Below, piece by piece: positions 27,101 to 38,807 of a DNA stretch of 64,000 nucleotides. The notes under the pieces were generated by a model. That model searched no databases and had not been told where the DNA came from. It was given only the letters and a program-made list of their open reading frames with translations. Every line of letters starts with the position of its first letter. The stretch's first letter is position 1. The stretch covers positions 310,001 through 374,000 of the forward strand of contig JBBCXB010000002.1 of assembly GCA_037145635.1 (NCBI GenBank), given 5' to 3'. Origin of the DNA: JAATFS01 sp037145635 (GTDB lineage Bacteria; Pseudomonadota; Gammaproteobacteria; Xanthomonadales; Xanthomonadaceae). The position numbers and the translations under genes are program-made.

Positions 27101-27955
27101 ATGACCGTCCCCGCCCCCTCGCCTGTCCCGCAGGTCACCCTCCGCGACGGAAGCGCCGTGCCGGCGCTCGGCCTCGGCTCGTGGAATCTCGGCCAGCAGC
27201 GGCGTGCGCCGGCGCAGGAGCGCGCGGCGCTGCGCGAGGGCCAGGCGCTGGGCATGCGCCTGATCGACACCGCCGAAATGTATGGCGACGGCCGCTCCGA
27301 ACAACTGATCGCCGAAGCGCTGGATCCGCAGCAGCCGCCCTACCTGGTGTCCAAGGTGCTGCCGTCGTCCGCCAGCGCCAGCGGCATCGCCCGCGCCTGC
27401 GACGCCAGCCTGCGGCGGCTCGGGGTGGCGCGGCTGGACCTGTACCTGCTGCACTGGCGCGGCGGCAGCGACCTGCCCGAGGTAGTGGCCGCGTTCGAGG
27501 CGCTGCGCGAGGCCGGCAAGATCAGCGACTGGGGCGTGTCCAACTTCGACGTGGACGACATGGAAGACCTGTGGCGGGTGGACGGCGGCGACCGCTGCGT
27601 GGTCAACCAGGTGCTGTACCACGCCGGCAGCCGCGGCATCGAGTACGACCTGCTGCCGTGGTGCGACGCGCACGCGGTGACGGTGATGGCGTACTCGCCG
27701 CTGGGCAGCCGGGCGCTGCTCGGCCATCCGGTGCTGGAGGCGGTGGCGCACCGTCACGGCGTCGCCGCCCCCGCGGTGGCCCTGGCGTGGGCGATCCGCG
27801 ACGGCCGGGTGATCGCCATTCCCGAGTCCGGTAGCATCGAGCATGTGCGTGCCAACGCCGCGGCGGCGACCCTGCGCCTGGACGCCGACGACCTCGCCCA
27901 ACTGGACCGCACATTCCCGCCCCCGCGCGCCCGGCAGCCCTTGGACATGCTGTGA
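27101..27955 (+). CDS. Aldo/keto reductase
   Basis: 284 residues from ATG 27101, with GGAG 8 bases upstream. The AKR barrel is clear: PALGLGSWNLG, the catalytic tetrad in LIDTAEMYGDG (Asp and Tyr), VSKVLP (Lys) and LYLLHWRGG (His), then GVSNFDVDDME, NQVLYH, and the cofactor loop IPESGSIEHVRANAAA, a variant of the NADPH-binding IPKS. The change of the usual Lys to Glu in that loop could weaken NADPH 2'-phosphate recognition. The enzyme would reduce carbonyl compounds in the cytoplasm. Confidence 0.92.
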   Translation: MTVPAPSPVPQVTLRDGSAVPALGLGSWNLGQQRRAPAQERAALREGQALGMRLIDTAEMYGDGRSEQLIAEALDPQQPPYLVSKVLPSSASASGIARACDASLRRLGVARLDLYLLHWRGGSDLPEVVAAFEALREAGKISDWGVSNFDVDDMEDLWRVDGGDRCVVNQVLYHAGSRGIEYDLLPWCDAHAVTVMAYSPLGSRALLGHPVLEAVAHRHGVAAPAVALAWAIRDGRVIAIPESGSIEHVRANAAAATLRLDADDLAQLDRTFPPPRARQPLDML

Positions 27956-28158
27956 GCGCCGATCCGCAGCAGGCCGGTGTGCGATGCATGACGGCTGCAC
28001 GCACGCCCACGCCGCCGCGATCGGACATCGCGCGGGCCCACCAACGATGAATGGGCGGCAGCCACGGAACGGGCTTCCGGACTAGACGAGGCATTCACGC
28101 CACGCGGGCCAGCATCGGGGGTCAACGCACGCCCGCACCCGCCACCAGGAGTCTTCCC

Positions 28159-30276
<2,118 letters not shown>

Positions 30277-30341
30277 TGGCGCGGCCGCCCTGCCCGCGCG
30301 AGCGCGCGGCAGGGCGATCGCCAACGTCACGACACCTGCGG

Positions 30342-30370
30342 GGTGCCCGAGCGATCGGGTGCCTTTTTTT
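30342..30370 (+). terminator. Rho-independent terminator of katE
   Basis: GGTGCCCGA (30342-30350) pairs with TCGGGTGCC (30355-30363), nine pairs including two G-U, around a GCGA loop, and is followed by seven T (30364-30370). It lies 65 bases after the katE stop. Confidence 0.85.
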
Positions 30371-30377
30371 GTGGGCC

Positions 30378-30489
30378 GGGAATGGGGAATGGGGAATGGG
30401 GAATGGGGAATGGGGAATGGGGAATGGGGATTCGGGATTCGGGATCCGGGATCCGGGATTCGGGATTCGGGATTCGGGATTCGGGATTG
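30378..30489 (+). repeat. 16 tandem heptamers, GGGAATG then GGGATTC
   Basis: Seven GGGAATG units (30378-30426) are followed by nine GGGATTC-like units (GGGATTC or GGGATCC, ending GGGATTG) to 30489, all in register at 7 bases. Every unit supplies a GGG run spaced by four bases, so the plus strand can fold into G-quadruplexes. GGGNATC-type heptamers are known to be enriched in Xanthomonas. The array starts eight bases after the katE terminator T-run. Confidence 0.95.
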
Positions 30490-30770
30490 GAAGCTCGAAG
30501 GAAAGCGAATGGGAAGGCGGAATCCAGAGTGAAGCAGCACGATCGCTGCGGCATGGTCTTGGGTTCCGCAGATGCAGCCCTCTGTGCAGACGGGGCCGGG
30601 ATGCCGAGGCAAGACCCTCCACGACAAGGACGTCATGGTAGAGCCCCCTTTGGATAGTTCACCGCGTGTCCTGCTCCGGCACCCGCATATCGCTCCTACG
30701 CAGTCAACCAAGGCGCCAACTCGGTCTACCTTCCGGGGCGGAATGCTCGAAGCATCGGATCGATTACTCA

Positions 30771-31320
30771 CTTCGGCAAGGGGCGTCAGCGCGACCGGGG
30801 ACAGCCTCCGCGACGCGGCACCATCACGCTTGGCGGGGAAGCGCGATGGTTAGCTTCGGCGAGGGGCATCAGCGTGATCGGGGACAGGCTCCTCGGCGAG
30901 GGCAGCATCACGCTTGGCGGGGCGGCACGATGGCTAGCTTCGGCAGAGGCCGTCAGCGCGACCGGGGACAGGCTCCTCGGCGAGGGCAGCATCACGCTTG
31001 GCGGGGCGGCACGATGGCTAGCTTCGGCGAGGGGCATCAGCGTGACCGGGGACAGGCTCCCTCGGCGCGGCTGCATCACGCCTGGCGGGGCGGCACGATG
31101 GCTAGCTTCGGCGAGGGGCGTCAGCGTGGCCGGGGACAGGCTCCTCGGCGAGGGCAGCATCACGCTTGGCGGGGCGGCACGATGACTAGCTTCGGCGAGG
31201 GGCGCCAGCGTGACCGGGGACAGGCTCCTCGGCGACGGCAGTATCACGCTTGGCGGGGCGGCACGTTGGCTAGCTTCGGCAGGGGCGTCAGCGCGACCGG
31301 GGACAGGCTCCTCGGCTCGG
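30771..31320. repeat. 84-bp tandem repeat array, six units plus a partial seventh
   Basis: Units begin with CTTCGGC at 30771, 30854, 30938, 31022, 31106 and 31190, with a partial unit at 31274; spacing is 83, 84, 84, 84, 84 and 84 bases. Each contains GCGTGACCGGGGACAGGCTC, then GGCAGCATCACGCTTGGCGG and ends CACGATGGCTAG. Units differ by a few substitutions each, the first most. Because 84 is divisible by three, several frames stay open on both strands, but the changes show no bias toward silent positions and no start has a ribosome-binding site. Confidence 0.93.
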
Positions 31321-31396
31321 GCGGACATCCTGTCCGACTCGCCGCCGCGGCACATCCCTGTGCCGCTCGCCGCCTATCCCCGGCCACGCTGACGCC
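31284..31396. mobile_element. 113-bp element with 24-bp terminal inverted repeats, copy A
   Basis: Left end GGCGTCAGCGCGACCGGGGA (from 31284) matches the reverse complement of the right end (...CCCCGGCCACGCTGACGCC, ending 31396) over 24 bases with three mismatches. Inside is a small hairpin, GCGGCACA-TCCC-TGTGCCGC. The same structure and the same length recur at 31922-32034. This resembles a REP/MITE-like non-autonomous element; the left end is also the seed of the 84-bp array. Confidence 0.65.
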
Positions 31397-31523
31397 TCGG
31401 CTATTCATTGCAAGGGCTGCGGGAAGACAAGTGGCGGATGCTTCATTAGCGATGCAGTCCTGTCGTCGTACAGCCGGACTGCCTTGCAAGGCCGCGGTCG
31501 TCAGCCATTGCCTGAGGGCAGTT

Positions 31524-31571
31524 GCTTGTTGGCTTGTTGGCTTGTTGGCTTGTTGGCTTGTTGGCTTCTTG
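31524..31571. repeat. GCTTGTTG octamer array
   Basis: Five perfect GCTTGTTG units in tandem (31524-31563) and one variant GCTTCTTG (31564-31571), trailing into degenerate GGCTTCGGCTTCTGG copies to about 31604. Confidence 0.93.
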
Positions 31572-31737
31572 GCTTCGGCTTCTGGTTCTGGCTTCCGCTT
31601 CTGGCCGTTAGCTGTCAGCTGTTAGCACCTCGCTTTTGCATCCTGGCGATCTGACTGTCAAAGCCTGCAGAAAGGGGGGGCGATCCGGAAGCAACGCCTT
31701 TCGTTTCGCCAAACCGACCCTTTGTGCAGAGGGGTCC

Positions 31738-31827
31738 GCGGGTGCCGGGGCAGGACCTTCCACGACATGGATGTCGTGGAAGAGCCCCCAGGGACGGGTT
31801 CACGGCGTGTCCTGCACCGGCACTCGC
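31738..31827. repeat. Nested palindromic module inside copy B
   Basis: Outer arms GCGGGTGCCGGGGCAGGAC (31738-31756) and the complementary arm GTCCTGCACCGGCACTCGC (31809-31827) pair over 19 bases with two mismatches. Between them TTCCACGACAT-GG-ATGTCGTGGAA (31758-31781) is a perfect 11-base-arm hairpin. As RNA or single-stranded DNA this would fold into a branched cruciform. Confidence 0.85.
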
Positions 31828-31921
31828 GGGCCGCTCCCGCGCGGACAAACGAGGCGCCCAACCTCGACCCACTGTCCGGCGGCAGACTCAAAGCATCGAC
31901 AAGATCACCGATTTCGGCGAG

Positions 31922-32034
31922 GAGCGTCAGCGTGACCGGAGACAGGCTCCCGGCACGGCAGATGTCCTGTCCAACGCGCTGCCGCGGCACCTCCGGAGTG
32001 CCGTCTTCCGCCTGTCCACGGCGACGCTGACGCC
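31922..32034. mobile_element. 113-bp element with 24-bp terminal inverted repeats, copy B
   Basis: Left end GAGCGTCAGCGTGACCGGAG and right end ...CCACGGCGACGCTGACGCC are imperfect inverted copies. The length equals that of copy A (31284-31396). The internal hairpin CGGCAC-CTCCGGA-GTGCCG occupies the same relative position as in copy A but differs in sequence, a compensatory pattern that suggests selection on structure. Confidence 0.65.
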
Positions 32035-32129
32035 TCGGGCAGCCACTGCAATGGCTACGGTGGCGGACGGCGAGTGCTTCGTACGGTCATGGCACTGGAA
32101 AGCCGCAACAGGTTTCGCGATCCGCTGTC

Positions 32130-32190
32130 TGTAATCTGCAATCTGCAACCAGGTAACGGGTAACGGGTAATCGTGCAACCGTGCAACCGG
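32130..32190. repeat. Short degenerate tandem repeats at the island edge
   Basis: GTAATCTGCAATCTGCAACC is followed by GGTAACGGGTAACGGGTAATC (7-base period) and TGCAACCGTGCAACCGG (8-base period). These look like small slippage-generated arrays of different period from those further left. Confidence 0.7.
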
Positions 32191-32301
32191 ATTCGTAGCC
32201 AGACCGAAACGTCGGCGCGTCCGTCGGTTATCTGGAGAGCGACCGGTTTGCGCGAACCGCACAGTGGAGACAGCATGCCTCCCGGCGGGCGCCGGCGTTC
32301 G

Positions 32302-33021
32302 TCAGTCGAGTTCGTTCAGGCGCGCCAGCGCCAGGCTGCGGTACTCGCGCGGGGTCAGCCCGGTAGCGCTCTTGAACTGGCGGGTGAAGGCGCTCTGGTC
32401 GCTGAAGCCGCAGGCGTGGCCGATCTCGGTCACGCTCTGGCGGCCGTGCAGCAGGTGCATCGCCATCTGCAGCCGCAGCTTGGCCAGCACCTGCTGCGGC
32501 GTGAGCTGGAACACCTTGCGGAACGAACGCTGCAGCTTGGACATCGAGAAGCCGGTGATGTCCACCAGCGCCTGCATGCGCACGTTCTGCGAGTAGTTGG
32601 CGTTGAGGTAGGCCAGCGCCAGGCGCAGCTTCTCGTACTGCGATTCCTGGCCGTCCTGCGGCCCCAGGTCACGCGAGATGCCGATGATGCCGCGCACCTG
32701 CCCGTCCACCCGCAACGGCCGCTTGCAGGTCAGGCACCAGCCCGGCTCGCGGTTGGCGAACAGGTGCAACTCCAGCAGGTTGTCGATCACCGCGCCGGCC
32801 AGCACCTGTTCGTCCTGGTTGGCGTAGTTGGTCCCCAGCCCGCTCGGATAGACCTCGGCCACGCGCTTGCCGATCAGCTCCTTGCGCGACTTCAGGCCCA
32901 GCCGCCGCAGCATGGTCTGGTTGACGTGGGTGTAGCGGCCGTCGCGGTCCTTGACGAAGAACAGCACGTCCGGCACCGCGTCGAACAGGGCTTCCAGCTC
33001 GGCGGGATCGATGCTCTTCAT
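32302..33021 (-). CDS. PAS-domain AraC-family transcriptional regulator
   Basis: 239 residues. The N-terminal PAS domain (about 5-115: FDAVPDVLFFVKDRDGRYTHVNQTML, IGKRVAEVYP, RGIIGISRDLG) may bind a ligand or cofactor; CLTCKRPL inside it holds two cysteines. The C-terminal AraC double helix-turn-helix (about 140-235) contains ITGFSMSKLQRSFRKVF and CGFSDQSAFTRQFKSATGLTPREYR. Translation starts at ATG 33021. It ends beside the repeat island, and no divergent partner suggests its targets. Confidence 0.92.
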   Translation of the reverse strand: MKSIDPAELEALFDAVPDVLFFVKDRDGRYTHVNQTMLRRLGLKSRKELIGKRVAEVYPSGLGTNYANQDEQVLAGAVIDNLLELHLFANREPGWCLTCKRPLRVDGQVRGIIGISRDLGPQDGQESQYEKLRLALAYLNANYSQNVRMQALVDITGFSMSKLQRSFRKVFQLTPQQVLAKLRLQMAMHLLHGRQSVTEIGHACGFSDQSAFTRQFKSATGLTPREYRSLALARLNELD

Positions 33022-33190
33022 GCGCGGCGGGTCGAAGGACGGGGGAAACTACGGCGTGGCCCCGCCGTTGCCGGGACGCTCGCGTGCCGGCGTGACGCGA
33101 GCGCCCGGCGGCGTGGCCGCAGCGAACCCGCATGATACGACGTCGCCCGCGCCCCTGGCCCGCCGGCGAAGTGCGCCGGCGACGGACAGC

Positions 33191-33607
33191 TCAGCGCGGG
33201 CCGTCGTCGGCCACGGCGCCGGGATCGACCGCCAGGGAGCCGGGGCTCGCCGCGGCCGGCAGCGGCCGCCACGCCAGGACCACGGCCAGGCCGGCCTGCG
33301 AGCCGATGCGTACCCGCAGGCGGTCGCCGCTACGCGGCCCGATCAGTTCGATCTCGCAGTCGCCGGCGGCCACGCAACTGTCGGCGGCGAGCGGATCGAC
33401 CACCTGCCAGCCGCGCGCGCCGGCCCGCTGCACGAAATGGCGGTACGGCATGCCGGGCCGGGTCGGCACGGGAAGCGCGGCCGCGTCGGGCGCAGACGGT
33501 GCCTGCGCCGCCGCGGCGGCGCGCGGCACCGCGGCCTGCACGCCCGCGCTCCGGCCGCAAAGCGGAAGCAGGCACAGCAACAAACAGCCGGCGAGGGAGG
33601 CGCGCAC
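33191..33607 (-). CDS. Secreted hypothetical protein
   Basis: 138 residues from GTG 33607, which has AAGGA six bases upstream on the minus strand. The N-terminus is a signal peptide (RASLAGCLLLCLLPLCG, cleavage probably near AGVQAA). The mature part has an Ala/Pro-rich segment and then PGMPYRHFVQRAGARGW with two cysteines (SCVAAGDC) that could form a disulfide. I recognise no family. It is probably periplasmic, and its gene points toward the PAS-AraC gene on the same strand, 169 bases away. Confidence 0.68.
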   Translation of the reverse strand: MRASLAGCLLLCLLPLCGRSAGVQAAVPRAAAAAQAPSAPDAAALPVPTRPGMPYRHFVQRAGARGWQVVDPLAADSCVAAGDCEIELIGPRSGDRLRVRIGSQAGLAVVLAWRPLPAAASPGSLAVDPGAVADDGPR

Positions 33608-33760
33608 GTGCGATCCTTGCGATCGTGGTGAAGGAGAAGCCGTCTTGGCCCGGCCATTTTGCCACGCCGCGAGGCCGGCCGCGCAGGCCGGCGGCCGCCG
33701 GAGGATGCCTTCGCGGCGCGGCGCGGGCATCATGGATGGCCCATCCCCGCAGGTCGGCCC

Positions 33761-34159
33761 ATGAACGCCTCCGCTGTTTCCCGCTACGCCGTCGGCCAGG
33801 TCTGGCGCTGCCGGGGCCGCACCCCCGCCGAAACCCCGACGCTGCTGATCAACCGCATCGAACCGCACCCCAAGGGCGGCGAGATCCTGCACGCCACCCT
33901 GCGCGACATCCGGGTCCGGCATCCGGGACTGGGCGACGGCCTGATGACCTCGCTGGCGCACGTGCCGGTGATTGCGCAGACGCTGGAACTGAGCGACGCC
34001 GAGTTGGTCGGCCACGAGGCGCCGGATCCGGCCCATCTTGCCGGCTATGCGGAGTGGAAGCAGGCCTTCGACGCCGGGCGTGCCGGTTCGTACGGCATCC
34101 AGGTGGCCTCGATCCTCGACATCGTCGAGCGCCAGTTGAACGGCGTGCCGGTGCGCTGA
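33761..34159 (+). CDS. Conserved hypothetical cytoplasmic protein
   Basis: 132 residues from ATG 33761. No signal or membrane segment. The N-terminal half resembles a small beta-rich domain (RYAVGQVWRCRGRTPAETPTLLINRIEPHPKGGEILHATLRDIRV); the C-terminal half is helical, ending AGSYGIQVASILDIVERQLNG. The family is one I have seen as uncharacterised in this bacterial group, without a known function. It is transcribed alone. Confidence 0.75.
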   Translation: MNASAVSRYAVGQVWRCRGRTPAETPTLLINRIEPHPKGGEILHATLRDIRVRHPGLGDGLMTSLAHVPVIAQTLELSDAELVGHEAPDPAHLAGYAEWKQAFDAGRAGSYGIQVASILDIVERQLNGVPVR

Positions 34160-34238
34160 GCCGCCTCCCACCCGCGACCGCGGCGGGCGCGGGCGGATCC
34201 GGGCACGCCGCCCACAGGACGGCGTGCCCGGCGGCGAC

Positions 34239-36362
<2,124 letters not shown>

Positions 36363-36433
36363 CGGAGTTCCCGCCAGAGCAAAATTAGAGAGTAGGCGCC
36401 GCAGCGGCGCGGAGGCATGAAGAGCCGGGATTG

Positions 36434-36458
36434 GGGATCGGGGGCCTTCCCCGATCCC
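36434..36458. repeat. Inverted heptamer-type hairpin between OPT and S9 genes
   Basis: GGGATCGGGG (36434-36443) and CCCCGATCCC (36449-36458) form a perfect 10-base stem with a 5-base loop. The arms extend into GGGATTG and CCCGATT copies (36427-36470) of the same heptamer family as 30378-30489, in opposing orientation. It could act as an intergenic attenuator or mRNA stabiliser. Confidence 0.7.
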
Positions 36459-36478
36459 GATTCCCGATTGCCGCCGGG

Positions 36479-38434
36479 TCAGGCGCGCTTGCCGACCCGG
36501 TAGAGCAGCCAGCCCACCAGCGCCAGCACCCCCAGGCCGATCCACTGGCTGAGGTGGAGCGCGTCCGGCAGCGCCAGCACGTCCGCGCGCCCGGAAACCA
36601 CGATCGGCACGGCGATGGCGATGCCCATCAGCGCCTCGCCGGTGATCAGGCCCGCGGAGAACAGCACGCCCGGACGGTGCACGCGGTCGCGGCCGTCCTC
36701 GTCGTCGGCGCGGATGCGGTGGAAGCGCTCGACCAGGTAGGAGATCAGGCCGCCGAGGAAGATCGGCACCATCAGTTCCAGCGGCAGGTAGATGCCGATC
36801 GCCGCGGCCAGCACCGGTACGCGGAAGCGCGCGCCGCGCGACTTCAGCCATTCGTCCAGCGCGATGATGGCCGCGCCCACGCCGGCGCCGAGGCCGATCA
36901 TCGACCACGGCAGCTCGCCGCCGAACAGGCCGCGCGCCACCGAGGCCATCAGCGTGGCCTGCGGTGCGGCCAGCGAGTTCGGGTGCTCCGGGGTGGCCGC
37001 GCCGATGCCGTAGGCCTGGGCCAGCAGGTTTAGCACCGGGGCCATGATCAGCGCGCACGAGAACGCGCCGATCGCCAGCATCAGCTGCTGCTTCCACGGC
37101 GTGGCGCCGACCAGGTAGCCGGCCTTGAGGTCCTGCAGGTTGTCGCCGCCCACCGCCGCGGCGCAGCACACCACCGCGCCGATCATGATCGCGGCCACCG
37201 CGCCCAGCGGCGCGCCGCCGGCGCCCACCGGCACCAGTCCGCTCTTGCCGAGCAGCAGCACCAGCACCGCCGAGGCGAACAGGATGGTGGAGATGGTGAT
37301 GCCCGAGACCGGGTTGTTGGACGAGCCGATCAGGCCGGCCAGGTAGCCCGACACCGACACGAACAGGAAGCCGGCCACGATCATGATGATCGTCATCGGG
37401 ATCGACACGTGCCACTGCTGCACGATTTCCTGGTACAGGCCCAGCAGCGGCAGCGTGAACAGCACCAGCGCCACCAGCATCCACTTCATCGGCAGGTCGC
37501 GCTCGGTCTCGGCGATCGCCGGGCCGCCGCTCTTGCGTGCCGCCGCAAAGCCACTCCTGACGCCCGACAGCAGCGACTTGCGCAGCGAGAACAGCGTCCA
37601 CACACCGCCGATCAGCATCGCGCCCACGCCCAGGTAGCGGATCTTGGCGCCCCAGATGCCGAACGCGGCGTCGGCCGCCGGTGCGCCGGCCAGGCTCTGC
37701 GCCAGCGCCGGGTCCGAGCCCATGAAGAACTGCTGGTACAGCGGGATGGCGAGGTGCCAGGACAGGATCGAGCCGGACAGCACCACGATGCCGACGTTGA
37801 GGCCGACGATGTAGCCCACGCCCAGCAGCGCCGGCGACAGGTTGGTGCCGATGTAGCCCACCATGCGGCTGCTGCCGAGGTAGGCGGCCTGCGCCCAGGT
37901 ATCGGGGATCACGCGCAGGCCGCTGGCGGCGGCGAGCTTGACCAGCGCGCCGATCGCGCCGGACAGCGCCAGGATGCGCAGGCCGGGACCGGGATTCTCG
38001 CCGGCCTTGAGCACTTCGGCCGCGGCCTTGCCCTCCGGGAACGGCAGCGGGTCCTCGACGATCATCGAGCGCCGCAGCGGCACCGAGAACAGCACGCCCA
38101 GCAGGCCGCCCAGGCCGGCGATGCCCAGCACCCACCAGTACTTGAAGTCCGGCCAGTAGCCCATGATCACCAGCGCCGGGATCGTGAAGATCACGCCGGC
38201 CGCGATCGACGAGCCGGCCGAGGCGCCGGTCTGGACGATGTTGTTCTCCAGGATCGACCCGCCGCCGAGCAGGCGCAGCACGCCCATCGACACCACCGCC
38301 GCGGGGATCGCGGTGGCGATGGTCAGGCCGGCGAACAGGCCGAGGTAGGCATTGGCGGCCGACAGCACGACGGCGAGGACGATGGACAGCACGACGGCTC
38401 GGAAGGTGAGCTGGCGCGGCTCGGCGTTGCGCAT
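36479..38434 (-). CDS. OPT-family oligopeptide transporter
   Basis: 651 residues starting at ATG 38434, with about 15-16 transmembrane segments. Family blocks: NAYLGLFAGLTIATAIPAAV near the start, NIVQTGASAGSSIAAGVIFT, GGDNLQDLKAGYLVGATPWKQQ, and LPWSMIGLGAGVG. OPT proteins import oligopeptides (or metal chelates) with protons through the inner membrane. It precedes the S9 peptidase gene on the same strand with a 44-base separation before the intervening hairpin, so the pair probably forms one transcript. An earlier in-frame start would add residues not typical of the family. Confidence 0.94.
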   Translation of the reverse strand: MRNAEPRQLTFRAVVLSIVLAVVLSAANAYLGLFAGLTIATAIPAAVVSMGVLRLLGGGSILENNIVQTGASAGSSIAAGVIFTIPALVIMGYWPDFKYWWVLGIAGLGGLLGVLFSVPLRRSMIVEDPLPFPEGKAAAEVLKAGENPGPGLRILALSGAIGALVKLAAASGLRVIPDTWAQAAYLGSSRMVGYIGTNLSPALLGVGYIVGLNVGIVVLSGSILSWHLAIPLYQQFFMGSDPALAQSLAGAPAADAAFGIWGAKIRYLGVGAMLIGGVWTLFSLRKSLLSGVRSGFAAARKSGGPAIAETERDLPMKWMLVALVLFTLPLLGLYQEIVQQWHVSIPMTIIMIVAGFLFVSVSGYLAGLIGSSNNPVSGITISTILFASAVLVLLLGKSGLVPVGAGGAPLGAVAAIMIGAVVCCAAAVGGDNLQDLKAGYLVGATPWKQQLMLAIGAFSCALIMAPVLNLLAQAYGIGAATPEHPNSLAAPQATLMASVARGLFGGELPWSMIGLGAGVGAAIIALDEWLKSRGARFRVPVLAAAIGIYLPLELMVPIFLGGLISYLVERFHRIRADDEDGRDRVHRPGVLFSAGLITGEALMGIAIAVPIVVSGRADVLALPDALHLSQWIGLGVLALVGWLLYRVGKRA

Positions 38435-38506
38435 TGCGGTTCCCCTGAAAGGCAAAAAATCCGCCACACGCTAGCGGCTGTGCACGGGCAAGTCCAGATG
38501 GGGGCG

Positions 38507-38548
38507 GGGAATCGGGAATCGGGAATCGGGAATCGGGAATCGGGAATC
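38507..38548 (+). repeat. Six tandem GGGAATC heptamers
   Basis: Perfect GGGAATC x6, in register, 72 bases upstream of the OPT start codon. G-runs are on the plus strand, i.e. the template strand for OPT transcription. It is the same repeat family as the 30378-30489 array. Confidence 0.97.
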
Positions 38549-38758
38549 GTGGGAGCCTGGGCCGTAGTTGCCGGGCCGGGGCGTGCACCGCGAGCGCCCG
38601 GGTGCGCGGGGAGACCCCGGCCTGCGCGGGAGAACCGCCGCGCAGGACGACGCGGGAGAACCGGGCAGCGCGGGATTCGACGTGGCAGGGCGCGGACCGG
38701 ACCGGGGGACGGGCGCGGATGTACCCGGCGGCCCGCGTGCGCTGACCGATCGTGCGCT

Positions 38759-38798
38759 GTATTTGTTATGTTATATCTATTATTATCTTGTATCGAAC
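38759..38798 (+). promoter_or_regulatory. AT-rich block, probable promoter of the DUF1624-like gene
   Basis: About 40 bases with few G or C (TTTGTTATGTTATATCTATT then ATTATCTTGTATCG) in a region of about 70% GC, ending 10 bases before the ATG at 38808. Several TATTAT/TATATC hexamers could be -10 elements; no clear -35 partner. If a promoter, the leader is very short. Confidence 0.45.
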
Positions 38799-38807
38799 CT
38801 CTGCCGC

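Larger units (their letters stand above)
30578..31422. repeat. Long diverged repeat, copy A (expanded by an 84-bp array)
   Basis: From CTCTGTGCAGACGGGGCC to TTGCAAGGGCTGCGG this stretch aligns with 31718-32060 (copy B), allowing for the 84-bp array in its right half. Shared landmarks in order: TGTGCAGA, CCACGACA, GAGCCCCC, CGTGTCCTG, CGAAGCATCG / CAAAGCATCG, the TTCGGC-GTCAGCG boundary and CGCTGACGCCTCGG. Identity is roughly two-thirds to three-quarters by eye. Confidence 0.75.
31718..32060. repeat. Long diverged repeat, copy B (unexpanded)
   Basis: Runs from CCTTTGTGCAGAGGGGTCC to CACTGCAATGGCTACGG and aligns with copy A at 30578-31422. It contains two structured modules: a nested palindrome at 31738-31827 and the 113-bp inverted-repeat element at 31922-32034. 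It carries the unexpanded form of the region where copy A has six 84-bp units. Confidence 0.75.
30371..32301. other. 1.9-kb gene-free repeat island
   Basis: Between the katE terminator and the end of the PAS-AraC gene there is no credible gene. Instead there is a mosaic of heptamer, octamer and 84-bp tandem repeats, two 113-bp inverted-repeat elements and two diverged copies of a longer repeat, each listed separately. Base composition is lower in GC than the flanking genes in places (AGTGAAGCAGCACGATCG, GTAATCTGCAATCTGC). No transposase or integrase is encoded here. Confidence 0.8.
38435..38807. promoter_or_regulatory. 373-base divergent intergenic region
   Basis: Separates the OPT gene (minus) and the DUF1624-like gene (plus). 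It holds six GGGAATC heptamers at 38507-38548, a GC-rich middle without a credible gene, and an AT-rich block immediately upstream of 38808. Frames through it are Arg/Gly/Pro-rich and not convincing. Confidence 0.5.

Noticed and set aside
28051..28158. Upstream in-frame start for the catalase
   Set aside because: The added residues are low-complexity and lack a ribosome-binding site; ATG 28159 is preceded by CAGGAG.
30771..31320. CRISPR array
   Set aside because: The repeats are contiguous 84-bp units with no unique spacers, are too long for CRISPR repeats, and no cas gene is nearby.
30666..31625. Open frames of about 320 codons (plus) and 190 codons (minus) with 28-residue repeats across the 84-bp array
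   Set aside because: Unit length is a multiple of three so frames stay open on both strands; substitutions between units are not biased to silent positions, no ribosome-binding site is present, and the ends run into unrelated repeats.
38568..38807. N-terminal extension of the DUF1624-like protein
   Set aside because: The upstream part is Gly/Arg/Pro-rich and passes through the AT-rich promoter-like block; the family start is at the ATG at 38808.
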